A stretch of DNA of 21,852 nucleotides from Bacillota bacterium (GTDB lineage Bacteria > Bacillota_I > Bacilli_A > Erysipelotrichales > Erysipelotrichaceae). The DNA is taken from positions 1-21,852 of the forward strand of contig JAEWFD010000005.1 in NCBI GenBank assembly GCA_023388995.1, written 5' to 3'. Below, in pieces: positions 1-7,722 of this stretch; position 1 is the stretch's first letter; every line of letters starts with the position of its first letter. The notes under the pieces are model-generated. The model was given only the letters and a program-made list of their open reading frames with translations. It was not told the DNA's origin and did not search any database. The translations under genes were made by a program, and so were the position numbers.

Positions 1-159
1 TTTTTCTTGTAGCTTGACTACCCAAAGGAGTTTACTGCCACTTCTTGAGACTGTAATTGTGATGAGTTAGATAAGTCTTTGAACTTGCATTTCGCGCTAG
101 AATCTTTGGTTTCTTGAATGTGGCTTACAATCACATCACACTTGGAAAGGATTGAAATT
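1..159 (+). other. 5' non-coding flank of the IS110 transposase, possible bridge-RNA region
   Basis: No gene is seen here. Short complementary segments could fold: GTAG/CTAC at 9-12/18-21, CCAAAG 22-27 with CTTTGG 104-109, AAGT/ACTT around 74-86, and TGTGATG 58-64 with CATCACA 134-140. In the IS110 subgroup the bridge RNA is encoded upstream of the transposase, so this is one candidate locus. The alternative is the 3' flank, as in the IS1111 subgroup. The fold is weak by eye and the window may cut the element. Confidence 0.25.
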
Positions 160-1329
160 ATGATTTTTATCGGTATTGACGTTGGTAAATTCAAACATTG
201 CTTTGCAGTCGTTGATTCCAACAGTGAAGTTCTTGTTAAACCGACCTTCTTTGAAAATAATCAGGAAGGGTTTCTCCAACTACTCTCCGTAATAAAACCA
301 TTGAAATACAAACGCCACATCATTGGATTGGAATCAACTGGTCATTATGGTGATAATCTGTCACACTTTCTGTTAGACCAAGGTTTTGAAGTTGGTATCA
401 TCAATCCTCTAACTACGGATGCTTTTAGAAAGCAGCGTATTCGTAAAACCAAGAATGATACCATCGATGCCTTACTGATCTGCTCCGTCCTTGAAACAAA
501 GCAGTTCTCTACCTTAACAAAGAACAAGTTAATTCTTCGCGAAGGCAAACATCTGTCTCGTTACCGCCATGAATTGATGTCATCTTTAAACATCTCTAAG
601 AATCAACTGCAGGCATGTATCGACTTGGTGTTTCCCGAGTTCAATTCTCTTTTCAAAACCAAGTATTCTAATACATACATGGCTATCTTAAAGCAATTTC
701 CATCTGCTGTGGTAATCTCCTCTGCCCACCTCACAAAGCTCAAAAATGTGGTTTTGAAGGCTTCTAGAGGTAAGATCAACAAAGACTATCCGCAGCAATT
801 GAAGGACTTGGCATCTCGCTCTGTTGGGGAATCCAGCATTTCTGTTGAATTGAAAATCAAGCAGCTGGTGGAGCAAATTGACCTTATCACTGCGCAGGTA
901 AATATCCTGAATCAAAAAATAGAAGAGTTTGCCATGCAGCTCAACTCTCCTATCTTCTCGATTCCTGGGATTGGAACTATCACCGGCTTCGCTATCTTAT
1001 GCGAAATCCAGGATATCACCTTATTCTCCTCTTCCAAGAAACTAATTGCGTTCGCTGGTTGTGATCCCTCGACCTATCAATCGGGAGCATACAATGCTCA
1101 GCAAACAGCACTCTCCAAACGAGGATCACCACATCTCCGTCTGGCTCTGTATCAGGCAGCGCTTCCCGCTTCAAGGTTTAACACTACCTTCAAGTCCTAT
1201 TATACCGTAAAGCGGCAACAAGGAAAAGGGCATCGCTGTGCGCAGGGTCATCTTGTTCGCAAACTATTAAGAGTCATCTACAAACTACTTACTGAAAACA
1301 CTTCATTTGATGCTTCGCTTTGTGTCTAA
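160..1329 (+). CDS. IS110-family transposase (DEDD/serine recombinase)
   Basis: The protein has 389 residues, typical for the family. The start is ATG 160, giving MIFIGIDVGK, with GGAAAGG at 144-150; an in-frame ATG at 118 would add 14 residues that do not resemble the family start. The N-terminal RuvC-like domain shows the DEDD residues D7 (GIDVGK), E58 (GLESTGHYG), D100 and D103 (KNDTIDALL). The C-terminal domain has a helix-hairpin-helix (IPGIGTITGFAI, about 268-279) and the QSG motif with Ser308, the expected nucleophilic serine. All key residues are present, so the enzyme looks intact. It moves its own element by an excised circular intermediate; in related elements, target choice is guided by an RNA transcribed from the element's non-coding end. 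Confidence 0.93.
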   Translation: MIFIGIDVGKFKHCFAVVDSNSEVLVKPTFFENNQEGFLQLLSVIKPLKYKRHIIGLESTGHYGDNLSHFLLDQGFEVGIINPLTTDAFRKQRIRKTKNDTIDALLICSVLETKQFSTLTKNKLILREGKHLSRYRHELMSSLNISKNQLQACIDLVFPEFNSLFKTKYSNTYMAILKQFPSAVVISSAHLTKLKNVVLKASRGKINKDYPQQLKDLASRSVGESSISVELKIKQLVEQIDLITAQVNILNQKIEEFAMQLNSPIFSIPGIGTITGFAILCEIQDITLFSSSKKLIAFAGCDPSTYQSGAYNAQQTALSKRGSPHLRLALYQAALPASRFNTTFKSYYTVKRQQGKGHRCAQGHLVRKLLRVIYKLLTENTSFDASLCV

Positions 1330-1451
1330 TACATAGGTTTCACCATTTTGATCAGCACCTTACGATACGACTTCGGGTTTTCAGTACGTACTTATTCACC
1401 TTTCAAAGATCAATGAACTTTCATAAAGTGTTTTAGGGGGCTTCCCCCCAC

Positions 1452-1480
1452 CAAGTAGAAATTTGGAAAATTTCTACTTG
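1452..1480. repeat. Perfect 13-bp inverted repeat (hairpin)
   Basis: CAAGTAGAAATTT is followed by loop GGA and the exact complementary arm. No T-tract follows on either strand, so it is not a classic rho-independent terminator. It lies just after the GC-rich hairpin behind the transposase and may mark or flank the element's right end. Confidence 0.7.
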
Positions 1481-1566
1481 ACTTCTATATAGTTAGCTCC
1501 TATATATCTATCTGCTATTATTATAATCTTGGTATTTCTGAATATCAAATTTGTTTTTTGTACTTT

Positions 1567-1596
1567 TTAACAAGGTTTTTATCTTTTTTCTATAAA
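1567..1596 (+). promoter_or_regulatory. Putative sigma-A promoter for the 1659 membrane protein
   Basis: TTAACA (1567-1572), an 18-base spacer and TATAAA (1591-1596), each one mismatch from consensus. Transcription would start near 1603, which leaves about 55 bases of leader before ATG 1659. Confidence 0.45.
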
Positions 1597-1658
1597 TGAT
1601 CACTTTCATCTGCCATCGGATTCTCTATTACGATATAATGTCTTCAAGAGGTGAGAAA

Positions 1659-2156
1659 ATGTCTTTTTTCCAAAATAAGGTACTTATTGATAAACATGGT
1701 CGTTCCCTATATTATGACCATTCATCCAAAACAGCTTACATAATACCTAATTCTGAATCTGCCAAATTCAAATTATATTATTATCGGTTTGTTGTTTCCG
1801 TCGCTGCCTTTGTCTTATCAAGCAATTATTTCCTGATTTGGTATTATGCGCTGGGAGCCAGCATTTTATTGTTTTGTTATTTACATTGGTATTTTCATAA
1901 TAAACTTATGGCAAACTATGCTATGATCAAAAATTTTGATGTCAGTTCTATCCCTAATAAGAGAAAAGCAACGGAAAGCAAAGGGAAATCAATCCTGCGA
2001 ATGGTCTTGTATGCAGTATTTGGAATCTTGCTGATTATAAATGCGCATATGGAACCATATGGGCTTCCGATGGTAATTGGTTCTTATGTAGTTGCGGGGT
2101 TTGCCTTCTTGCGAACCTTCGATTTGCTTCGGCAATATCTGGCTACAACTAAATAA
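1659..2156 (+). CDS. Small four-span membrane protein of unknown function
   Basis: 165 residues from ATG 1659, chosen because AGAGGTGAG sits just upstream; an in-frame ATG at 1596 would add 21 residues and overlaps the proposed -10 box. The first 40 residues are hydrophilic. Two hydrophobic segments follow (about 44-60 and 62-79), then a basic loop rich in K and R (about 98-112) and two more segments (about 112-130 and 135-153). Topology is probably four membrane spans with both ends in the cytoplasm. I do not recognise the family. It lies 67 bases upstream of nagA on the same strand with no terminator between, so the two may be partly co-transcribed, although their functions have no visible link. 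Confidence 0.7.
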   Translation: MSFFQNKVLIDKHGRSLYYDHSSKTAYIIPNSESAKFKLYYYRFVVSVAAFVLSSNYFLIWYYALGASILLFCYLHWYFHNKLMANYAMIKNFDVSSIPNKRKATESKGKSILRMVLYAVFGILLIINAHMEPYGLPMVIGSYVVAGFAFLRTFDLLRQYLATTK

Positions 2157-2165
2157 GCAAAGGTA

Positions 2166-2194
2166 TTGCATTCTCAGTTCAGCTATATTATGGT
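2166..2194 (+). promoter_or_regulatory. Possible nagA promoter
   Basis: TTGCAT (2166-2171), a 17-base spacer and TATGGT (2189-2194). The -10 is weak (four of six). It would give a leader of about 25 bases before nagA. Confidence 0.3.
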
Positions 2195-2223
2195 TAGTAT
2201 GAAATAGAACGAAAGGAGCTTTT

Positions 2224-3357
2224 ATGATTATACAAAGTACAAGAGTTTGGAATGCCGGAACTTTCATGCCCCTTCAGCTGGAACTTGCTGAAGGCAAAAT
2301 TACGGGCATTTATCCACATAATACCAAAGAAGTCGATCGTGATTACGGCGATCGCCGCATTGTGCCTGGCTTTATTGAAATGCATGCGCATGGCGCATAT
2401 GGCTTTGATACCAATGATGCACATCCGGAAGGCTTGCGCGACTGGGTACGTAAGCTGCCTTTGGAAGGTGTTACTACAATTCTGCCGACAACTGTAACGC
2501 AAAGCGAAGAAGTCTTGTTGAAAGCACTGCAAAATGTTGCCCAGGTTGTTGAAACCGGATATGAAGGTGCTGAAATTTACGGGGTGCATTTTGAAGGTCC
2601 CTATTTGAATATTCGATTCAAAGGAGCGCAGCCGGAAGAATATATCGCCAATCCAAATCTTGCGCAGTTCAAGTCTTATCAAGAAGCAGCCAAGGGTTTA
2701 ATCAAATACATGACACTAGCTCCTGAGAAAGATGAAAACTTTGAATTGACACAATATGCCAGCCAGCATGGTGTTGCCGTTTCAATCGGACACAGCGGTG
2801 CAACATATGAACAAGCGATGTGGGCAATTGCAAATGGTGCTTGTTGTTTCACACATGCATTTAACGGGATGTCTCCATTAAATCAACGGGAGCCTGGTTG
2901 TGTCGGTGCCTTGATGCGCAGCGATGCATACAGCGAGATTATTGCGGATGGCCGCCATGTAAAGCCAAGTATTATCTATTCCTTATTCCAAGCAAAGGGA
3001 AAAGACAGAATGGTTATGGTTACCGATTCCCTGTCTGCAAAAGGCAACCCTCCCGGACGCTATGAGCTTGGTGGCAATGAATTTATCATCGATGAATATG
3101 GAACAGCAATTTTACTGAAAACCAATGGTTTGGCAGGCAGCACCCTGTTCTCCAACAGAGGATTGCGTGTATTGGCAGAAGAAGCGCAATTGCCGTTTGA
3201 GTGGGCGATCAATGCTCTCACCAAAAACCCTGCTGAATTGCTTAAAATCGATCACCGCAAAGGAAAACTGGTAGTTGGCTATGATGCTGATCTAGTTGTA
3301 CTGGAAGATAATTATGATGTACTCCAAACATATTGTTTGGGACGGGAAATGAAATAA
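2224..3357 (+). CDS. nagA: N-acetylglucosamine-6-phosphate deacetylase
   Basis: 377 residues, the usual length. It hydrolyses GlcNAc-6-phosphate to glucosamine-6-phosphate and acetate in the cytosol, for amino-sugar catabolism and cell-wall recycling. The amidohydrolase landmarks are all visible: PGFIEMHAHG with H54 and H56, VHFEGPYLN with metal ligand E124, SIGHSG with H190, THAFNGM with H211, DGRHV with H245 (substrate contact) and VMVTDS with catalytic D268. The C-terminal part rebuilds the small beta-sandwich (GYDADLVVL). GAAAGGAG precedes ATG 2224. The usual partner nagB and a NagR-type regulator are not in the window. A strong hairpin terminator follows. Confidence 0.95.
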   Translation: MIIQSTRVWNAGTFMPLQLELAEGKITGIYPHNTKEVDRDYGDRRIVPGFIEMHAHGAYGFDTNDAHPEGLRDWVRKLPLEGVTTILPTTVTQSEEVLLKALQNVAQVVETGYEGAEIYGVHFEGPYLNIRFKGAQPEEYIANPNLAQFKSYQEAAKGLIKYMTLAPEKDENFELTQYASQHGVAVSIGHSGATYEQAMWAIANGACCFTHAFNGMSPLNQREPGCVGALMRSDAYSEIIADGRHVKPSIIYSLFQAKGKDRMVMVTDSLSAKGNPPGRYELGGNEFIIDEYGTAILLKTNGLAGSTLFSNRGLRVLAEEAQLPFEWAINALTKNPAELLKIDHRKGKLVVGYDADLVVLEDNYDVLQTYCLGREMK

Positions 3358-3372
3358 TCCAATTTCTTAAAT

Positions 3373-3401
3373 AAAGTGCTGATGACATCATCAGCACTTT
3401 T
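3373..3401. terminator. Bidirectional terminator between nagA and the convergent zinc-ribbon gene
   Basis: AAAGTGCTGATGA pairs with TCATCAGCACTTT around a very short loop. A T-run follows on the plus strand and an A-run precedes it, so it can serve both nagA and the minus-strand gene ending at 3420. Confidence 0.85.
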
Positions 3402-3419
3402 CATTCGCTTTACGGGTAA

Positions 3420-4874
3420 CTACCAAATTCTTTGTAAATCCATCATTGTTTGTTCCATTTCTTGCTGCAAAGATTCCTTTTTTTGCTCTGCAGCAGCTAT
3501 ATTCTGATCAAGCGGAACCTGGCGTTTTAAAATTGTAAACTTGCCAAAGGCACCGTATATCATTGCTGGAATACAGGTAACAGCTACCGGAAGCAAAAAC
3601 ACAAACGTCAATGTATTGTATAACGGGAAGATGACAAGACCATAAAAGACATCAAATACACAGATAATTACCCACTGATAGAATATACTGCGTATTTTAG
3701 ATACTTCTTTTTTCCATCCAGCAATTTGCTGCTGTAGTGCGTTAATCTCATTCATAAAGCTGTTATTGACATCCAGATAGCGGTATTCTTTGAATTTAGG
3801 CAAAACCTCGGAATATTTGCGCAATTCCTGCCGTAACTCATCTGTTAATTGTTTGCCTTCTATGCGTTTGCATATGCTCTTCGCAGCAAAAGGTCCCTCC
3901 TGCTTCTCCACCATGAATGTATCCGATACGATTACACCACCGCTCACTGGCACCATTCGTTCAAAGAACATCGCATTCAGTTGTCTGTTTTTCTTCATTT
4001 CTTCATCACTTATAACCCATGTTGGATCTTTGCTTTCCGAAGAACTGGGCGCATCATCAAACTGATTAAATAAATCAAATGACTGGAAATTGTTTTTAAT
4101 CTGGGAACTCATTTTACTCATGGATTTGCTTAAATCAGTCAAGTTTTCCATATTTTCAAACAGATCATCCATCATATTAAAACTAGATTCCATCATCTTT
4201 TTAGTCTCAAAATGATGTGAAGTTCCTGCACTGCTGATTTTGCTGCTTGCAGTAAAATCAGTATACAAAACTCTTACTTGCCGGAAAAACAATTTCTCTT
4301 CCTCAATATAATAGCAATATAGCTGATTGTTATAATTCATGCCGGCAATAGATACATAGGAAAAGTATTGCAGATTACTGAACTCAAAGAAATAGTAATA
4401 CTTTCGCTCACCATCAAGTTGCCAAACACCTTTAAACTGCTCATAGCTAAGCTTTTTTGTTTGCGCATTGATTGCTTTCATCCGTTCTGCTTCATCAAAT
4501 TTGCGTTTCTCTTCTGCTTGTTTTTCCAGTATTTTTTTACGTTGTTCCCTTTCTATCGCTGTTTGGGCATCAGCAGCTGAAATGAAGTTTCTGCGAGCCT
4601 TCATAATTGTATCTTCCATCTCATAAATAGTTTCATTTGAAATATCAATATCTTTTGCTTTTTCTACATACTCCAATGCTTTCTCAAATTCATAGTTATC
4701 CAGGAACGATTTTGCACGCAGCAATAAATTATTAATATTAGAAACATCTGCTTCCTTGCTTAGCTTATCACCAGCAAATTAAAAAACATTGCCGCAATGC
4801 TCGCAATTTACAAGGTTACCAGCTTCATCTAATGACAATTCTCCACCGCAAGTATTACATGTTAATTGCTTCAT
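3420..4874 (-). pseudogene. Zinc-ribbon/coiled-coil membrane protein interrupted by an in-frame TAA
   Basis: From ATG 4874 (AAAGGGG upstream) the frame encodes a 31-residue zinc ribbon (C6xxC9, C24xxC27), then TAA at codon 32 (4781-4779). The same frame then stays open to 3420. The first 18 sense codons after the stop, up to TTG 4724, read as normal protein and join an alpha-helical repeat segment (AKSFLDNYEFEKALEYVEKA). A charged Lys/Glu-rich coiled coil follows, then a central mostly beta domain, a second coiled coil near the end, and two hydrophobic spans (about 50 residues starting near IFYQWVIICVF) before a final coiled coil. The layout (zinc ribbon, TPR-like helices, C-terminal membrane pair) is common in uncharacterised Bacillota proteins. 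The TTG at 4724 has no nearby ribosome binding site, so the 434-residue body would need readthrough or reinitiation. A single A-to-T change from AAA could explain the stop. Function unknown. Confidence 0.75.
4779..4874 (-). CDS. 31-residue zinc-ribbon fragment at the 5' end of the interrupted gene
   Basis: This is the part translated from the proper start before the TAA. It has a good ribosome binding site and four cysteines in two CxxC knuckles 14 residues apart, enough for one zinc ion. It most likely represents the N-terminal domain of the broken gene and not an independent small protein. Confidence 0.5.
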   Translation of the reverse strand: MKQLTCNTCGGELSLDEAGNLVNCEHCGNVF

Positions 4875-4963
4875 TTTTATTTTCCCCTTTAATAATTGTT
4901 AAGCTTGTGAATATACAATGTTTCTGCATATTGTACTGCTCTTTAATTTTCTCGTAATTCAAT

Positions 4964-4990
4964 ACTATAGGACACTCCTATTGTTGTCAA
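4964..4990 (-). promoter_or_regulatory. Putative promoter of the zinc-ribbon gene
   Basis: On the minus strand TTGACA (4990-4985) is followed after 15 bases by TATAGT (4969-4964). The -35 is perfect but the spacer is short. The leader would be about 80-85 bases. Confidence 0.45.
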
Positions 4991-5184
4991 TATTTACCAG
5001 CCAATCGTCTCTATTTCGCAGTTGTTTCAGTGAACCATACTGCCTGCAGACAATTTGCTTATCATAGTAACTTTATGTCAATATTATTAAATACATTCAT
5101 ATCTGTCTCAGCTTCTTCTCATTGAATAAAACTAGTCTTTACATTCATTTTATTGATAGAATATGTGAGAGCAATATAATCTAA

Positions 5185-5214
5185 TTGACAGGTTCATTCG
5201 ATCGTTGGTATGCT
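5185..5214 (+). promoter_or_regulatory. Promoter of the VOC-family gene
   Basis: A perfect TTGACA (5185-5190), an 18-base spacer and TATGCT (5209-5214), 26 bases before the start codon. Confidence 0.6.
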
Positions 5215-5239
5215 AACATTAAAATAAAGGAGCCCTTTT

Positions 5240-5623
5240 ATGAAACTTGGAGCAATTGTATTTGACTGTAAGAATGCAGAAGAACTATTTCATTTCTATC
5301 AAAGCTTGTTAGGTGGAAACAAAGAGATTCATACCATTAATGAAGACCATTGGATTGCCTTAATTGATATTCCTGATTTTCCTTGTTCATTTATTTTTCA
5401 GGAAGAACCCGCTTATTGTGAACCTGTATGGCCTTCCTCAGCTGACGAGCACCAGCAAATGATGCATTTGGATTTTTATGTACCGGCAACTCAACTAGAA
5501 ACACTGAAGCAGCGAGCTTTGGCTCTAGGCGCCAAGGTTGCAGAAGGTCATACGCATCCTGGATGGCATATTCTATTAGACCCTGCCGGTCATCCATTTT
5601 GCTTGATTCCCGTTTCTGAATAA
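5240..5623 (+). CDS. VOC-superfamily (glyoxalase/bleomycin-resistance fold) protein
   Basis: 127 residues, the normal size of a single-chain VOC protein with two beta-alpha-beta-beta-beta modules. Module one starts MKLGAIVFDCKNAEELFHFY, with the typical hydrophobic strand followed by a helix ending in FYQSLLGG. Module two starts MMHLDFYV, with H76 as a likely metal ligand, and ends with DPAGHPFCLIP (about 114-124), the typical VOC closing strand. Substrate cannot be told from sequence: members include glyoxalases, dioxygenases and drug-binding proteins. AAAGGAG lies upstream of ATG 5240. It is monocistronic, with its own promoter and terminator. Confidence 0.85.
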   Translation: MKLGAIVFDCKNAEELFHFYQSLLGGNKEIHTINEDHWIALIDIPDFPCSFIFQEEPAYCEPVWPSSADEHQQMMHLDFYVPATQLETLKQRALALGAKVAEGHTHPGWHILLDPAGHPFCLIPVSE

Positions 5624-5632
5624 CTGTTCAAG

Positions 5633-5663
5633 AAAGTTCAAGTACAATAGCTTGGACTTTTTT
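5633..5663 (+). terminator. Rho-independent terminator of the VOC gene
   Basis: AAAGTTCAAG pairs with CTTGGACTTT (one G-U pair) around an 8-base loop, followed by a T-run. Confidence 0.8.
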
Positions 5664-5843
5664 ATGATATATTCGATTCTATTATTGCTTTAATTACAAG
5701 TCTGTTAATGCGCTAGCGATGTATGCAGTGAACTATGACCTTCTAATATTCTGGCAAGCCGCAGATAATTCAGATAAATCAAGGTAAAACGCATAAATAT
5801 CTTGCTGTTTCTTATGATTTTCGCAAATAATCCGATAAGTGTA

Positions 5844-5872
5844 TTGGGAACTCTCACAAAATACTGTATAAT
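5844..5872 (+). promoter_or_regulatory. Promoter of the BusR-like regulator; decides its start codon
   Basis: TTGGGA (5844-5849), a 17-base spacer and a perfect TATAAT (5867-5872). Transcription would begin near 5879, downstream of the in-frame ATGs at 5802 and 5871, so those cannot be the start. Confidence 0.6.
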
Positions 5873-5897
5873 GAGAGCGCACGGAAGGATGAGAATT

Positions 5898-6530
5898 GTG
5901 GAGAAAAAAGAACGTATTGTGATTCCAAAGTATCAGCAAATTGCGGCAGATGTTGCTTCTAAAATTGCGAATGGTCAATATCAGGAGGGTCAGAAAATAT
6001 ATGCACGCTCTTCATTGGCAATTCAATATGGCGTATCTTCGGAAACGGCAAGAAGAGCAATTTCAATTTTGCAGGATATGAGTATTGTATCAGCAACAAA
6101 AGGCAGCGGAGTAACAATCACGTCAGTGGAAAAAGCAATGCATTTTGTTAAGCAGTTTAATGAAATTCAGAGCTTTACTGAATTGAAAGCTGATATCATG
6201 GATAGCATTAATCGGCAATACCTAGAGTTCCAAGCATTGCAAGAGCATGTCAATGAACTCATTGACCGCACTGATCGCTTTAAATCCATCAATCCTTTTA
6301 TTCCGTTTGAAATTACGATTACCAATAAAACAAGCCAGATTGGCAAGTCTGTATCAGAAAATAATTTCTGGCATCATACAAATGCTACCATCATTGCGAT
6401 TAAACGTGATGAAGAGTTGATTATTTCGCCTGGTCCATTTGCCTCTTTCATGGCAGGAGATATCTTCTTTTTCATTGGGGATGAAGATTGTCATGAGCGG
6501 GTAAAACACTTTCTATATGGTAAGGAATAA
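5898..6530 (+). CDS. BusR-like GntR-family regulator with C-terminal RCK_C domain
   Basis: 210 residues from GTG 5898; GGAAGG (5883-5888) is 9 bases upstream, whereas it abuts the alternative ATG 5889. Residues about 10-74 form a GntR winged helix (PKYQQIAADVASKI, then YGVSSETARRAI and a wing around KGSGV). Residues about 80-125 are helical, probably a dimerising coiled coil. Residues about 128-208 look like the RCK_C/TrkA_C fold (EITITNKTSQIGKSVSENNF, then ATIIAIKRDEELI and MAGDIFFFIGDE). This domain order and length match BusR, the c-di-AMP-activated repressor of the BusAB osmolyte importer in streptococci and lactococci. No transporter is adjacent, so its targets are probably elsewhere. 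The assignment is by architecture, not alignment. Confidence 0.82.
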   Translation: MEKKERIVIPKYQQIAADVASKIANGQYQEGQKIYARSSLAIQYGVSSETARRAISILQDMSIVSATKGSGVTITSVEKAMHFVKQFNEIQSFTELKADIMDSINRQYLEFQALQEHVNELIDRTDRFKSINPFIPFEITITNKTSQIGKSVSENNFWHHTNATIIAIKRDEELIISPGPFASFMAGDIFFFIGDEDCHERVKHFLYGKE

Positions 6531-6536
6531 ACTACT

Positions 6537-6588
6537 AAAAAGCTGTAACATCACTTGCTTAGCACGCAAATAGATGCTTACAGCTTTT
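6537..6588. terminator. Bidirectional terminator between regulator and lipoprotein gene
   Basis: AAAAAGCTGTAA pairs with TTACAGCTTTT. The loop is long and contains a small inner TTGC/GCAA pairing. T-runs occur on both strands, which suits the two converging genes. Confidence 0.7.
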
Positions 6589-6674
6589 AAAATAATCCAA
6601 TCATTTACACTTTATCCACTGTTCAACTTTGATTTAACTATATATCGATAGAATAGACAATTACATTCAATCAA

Positions 6675-7703
6675 TTACTTAGTCTTTGTTAATTCAGAAC
6701 ACTTCACACTCTCACTCCAGTAGAAGCCAGCGGGCATAAGACAAGCTTTTTCTTCCGAAAAAAATATACGATAATAATTTACATCCTCATTATAGAGACT
6801 TTCGCGATAAATATCTTTTGTCTTTAATAGTTCAATGTACATATGTTTCTTACCATCCTTGAAAAAAAAGTCACTATTTTTATCACCATAATCAAACTTC
6901 AATTCATAAACATTATTAATTTTATGTTTGTCTACCCAATCATACAGACTATCAAATAAAATGTTTGGTCGTTTTTTTTCTCTCACTTTCTGCCATTCAG
7001 ATGCTACTATTGTGCCCTTCACCGAAACTTCATGCAAAGCACTTTTTTCTAATAACAATTCCGCATATTCATCATCTTTTTCATATCTTCCATTAATAGT
7101 ACTTAACCATTTTGCTGTATATTCCCCGTCTATTTTCCATTCTTCAACTAAATTGCTGATTATATCAGATTGATATCCTATCCAACGTTCATCATATTGT
7201 GAAAATGACATATTCACTGTCAAATCACCTGCGACTTCTAAATATTTTTTATTTTTATCAACATCGAATACGAAAGAACTGTTTCCATTCTTAAAATCTG
7301 CTATATCACTTGATCTAAAATGTATATTAAAGTCATTATAGTTTACTAGTAAAATTTCTCTCGCCATATCCTCAGTCGGAGGCGTCAATGGGTAAGCTGT
7401 AGAATCTTGATACTTCTCCCATTTATCTAGTATCCATCCACCTTTATCATAGTAATTAATTGTTAAAAGATAGTATGAAGTTCTATGTACATTATCATTC
7501 GCCATATCAATTATTGCATATACAAGATCTTCTTTGTCATTCGTTTGGCGTCGCTCTATCTTAACTTTTTTAACTTCCATTTCAGTTGTGATTTCTTGTG
7601 GTAAAATGTTTGCAATTTTATTTGCACTTAAGGTGCTTGCCTTGCACGCACTGAGAATTGTAATGATCAAAATACACATGATCACATTATTAATTTTTTT
7701 CAT
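6675..7703 (-). CDS. Putative secreted lipoprotein of unknown function
   Basis: 342 residues. The N-terminus is a lipoprotein signal: basic KK, a hydrophobic stretch, then lipobox LSAC with Cys20 as the lipidation site, so the mature protein should be tethered to the outer face of the membrane. The rest is hydrophilic, rich in Lys, Asp, Tyr and Trp, without transmembrane segments or a motif I recognise. GGGGAG precedes ATG 7703. It follows the minus-strand membrane protein gene after 19 bases, so the two form an operon. Together with the Sel1 protein and the small cysteine protein upstream it makes an envelope-directed accessory cluster. AT-rich codon use sets it apart from nearby housekeeping genes such as mnmG. 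Confidence 0.8.
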   Translation of the reverse strand: MKKINNVIMCILIITILSACKASTLSANKIANILPQEITTEMEVKKVKIERRQTNDKEDLVYAIIDMANDNVHRTSYYLLTINYYDKGGWILDKWEKYQDSTAYPLTPPTEDMAREILLVNYNDFNIHFRSSDIADFKNGNSSFVFDVDKNKKYLEVAGDLTVNMSFSQYDERWIGYQSDIISNLVEEWKIDGEYTAKWLSTINGRYEKDDEYAELLLEKSALHEVSVKGTIVASEWQKVREKKRPNILFDSLYDWVDKHKINNVYELKFDYGDKNSDFFFKDGKKHMYIELLKTKDIYRESLYNEDVNYYRIFFSEEKACLMPAGFYWSESVKCSELTKTK

Positions 7704-7722
7704 AGCATTCTCCCCATCTAGA

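Larger units (their letters stand above)
1..1449 (+). mobile_element. IS110-family insertion sequence, ends not resolved
   Basis: The element is defined by its complete DEDD transposase (160-1329) and by non-coding DNA on both sides. IS110-family elements usually lack clear terminal inverted repeats and make no or very short target duplications, so I cannot place the ends. The left end may lie outside the window. The right end is somewhere after 1330, perhaps near the GC hairpin at 1436-1448. Members of this family are known to encode a structured guide (bridge) RNA in a non-coding end. Confidence 0.6.
1330..1658. other. Gene-free interval with clustered inverted repeats downstream of the IS110 transposase
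   Basis: About 330 bases without a gene. It holds a GGGGG-CTT-CCCCC hairpin (1436-1448), a perfect 13-bp stem with a 3-base loop (1452-1480), and TATATAG/CTATATA arms (about 1485-1505). It ends with a promoter-like pair (1567-1596) for the next gene. The first part is probably the right non-coding end of the insertion sequence. Confidence 0.5.
4875..5239. other. Divergent intergenic region
   Basis: About 365 AT-rich bases between the zinc-ribbon gene (minus) and the VOC gene (plus). It contains one promoter-like pair for each direction (4964-4990 minus, 5185-5214 plus). I see no gene, RNA or clear repeat in the 190 bases between them. Confidence 0.5.

Noticed and set aside
118..159. Upstream in-frame ATG for the IS110 transposase
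   Set aside because: The ATG at 160 has a good ribosome binding site and gives the family-typical MIFIGIDVGK start.
2194..2682. 162-codon minus-strand frame over nagA
   Set aside because: A shadow of the nagA coding frame, with no ribosome binding site.
5802..5897. Upstream starts for the BusR-like regulator
   Set aside because: ATG 5802 and ATG 5871 lie upstream of the transcription start predicted from TTGGGA-17-TATAAT; ATG 5889 abuts its ribosome binding site. GTG 5898 fits best.
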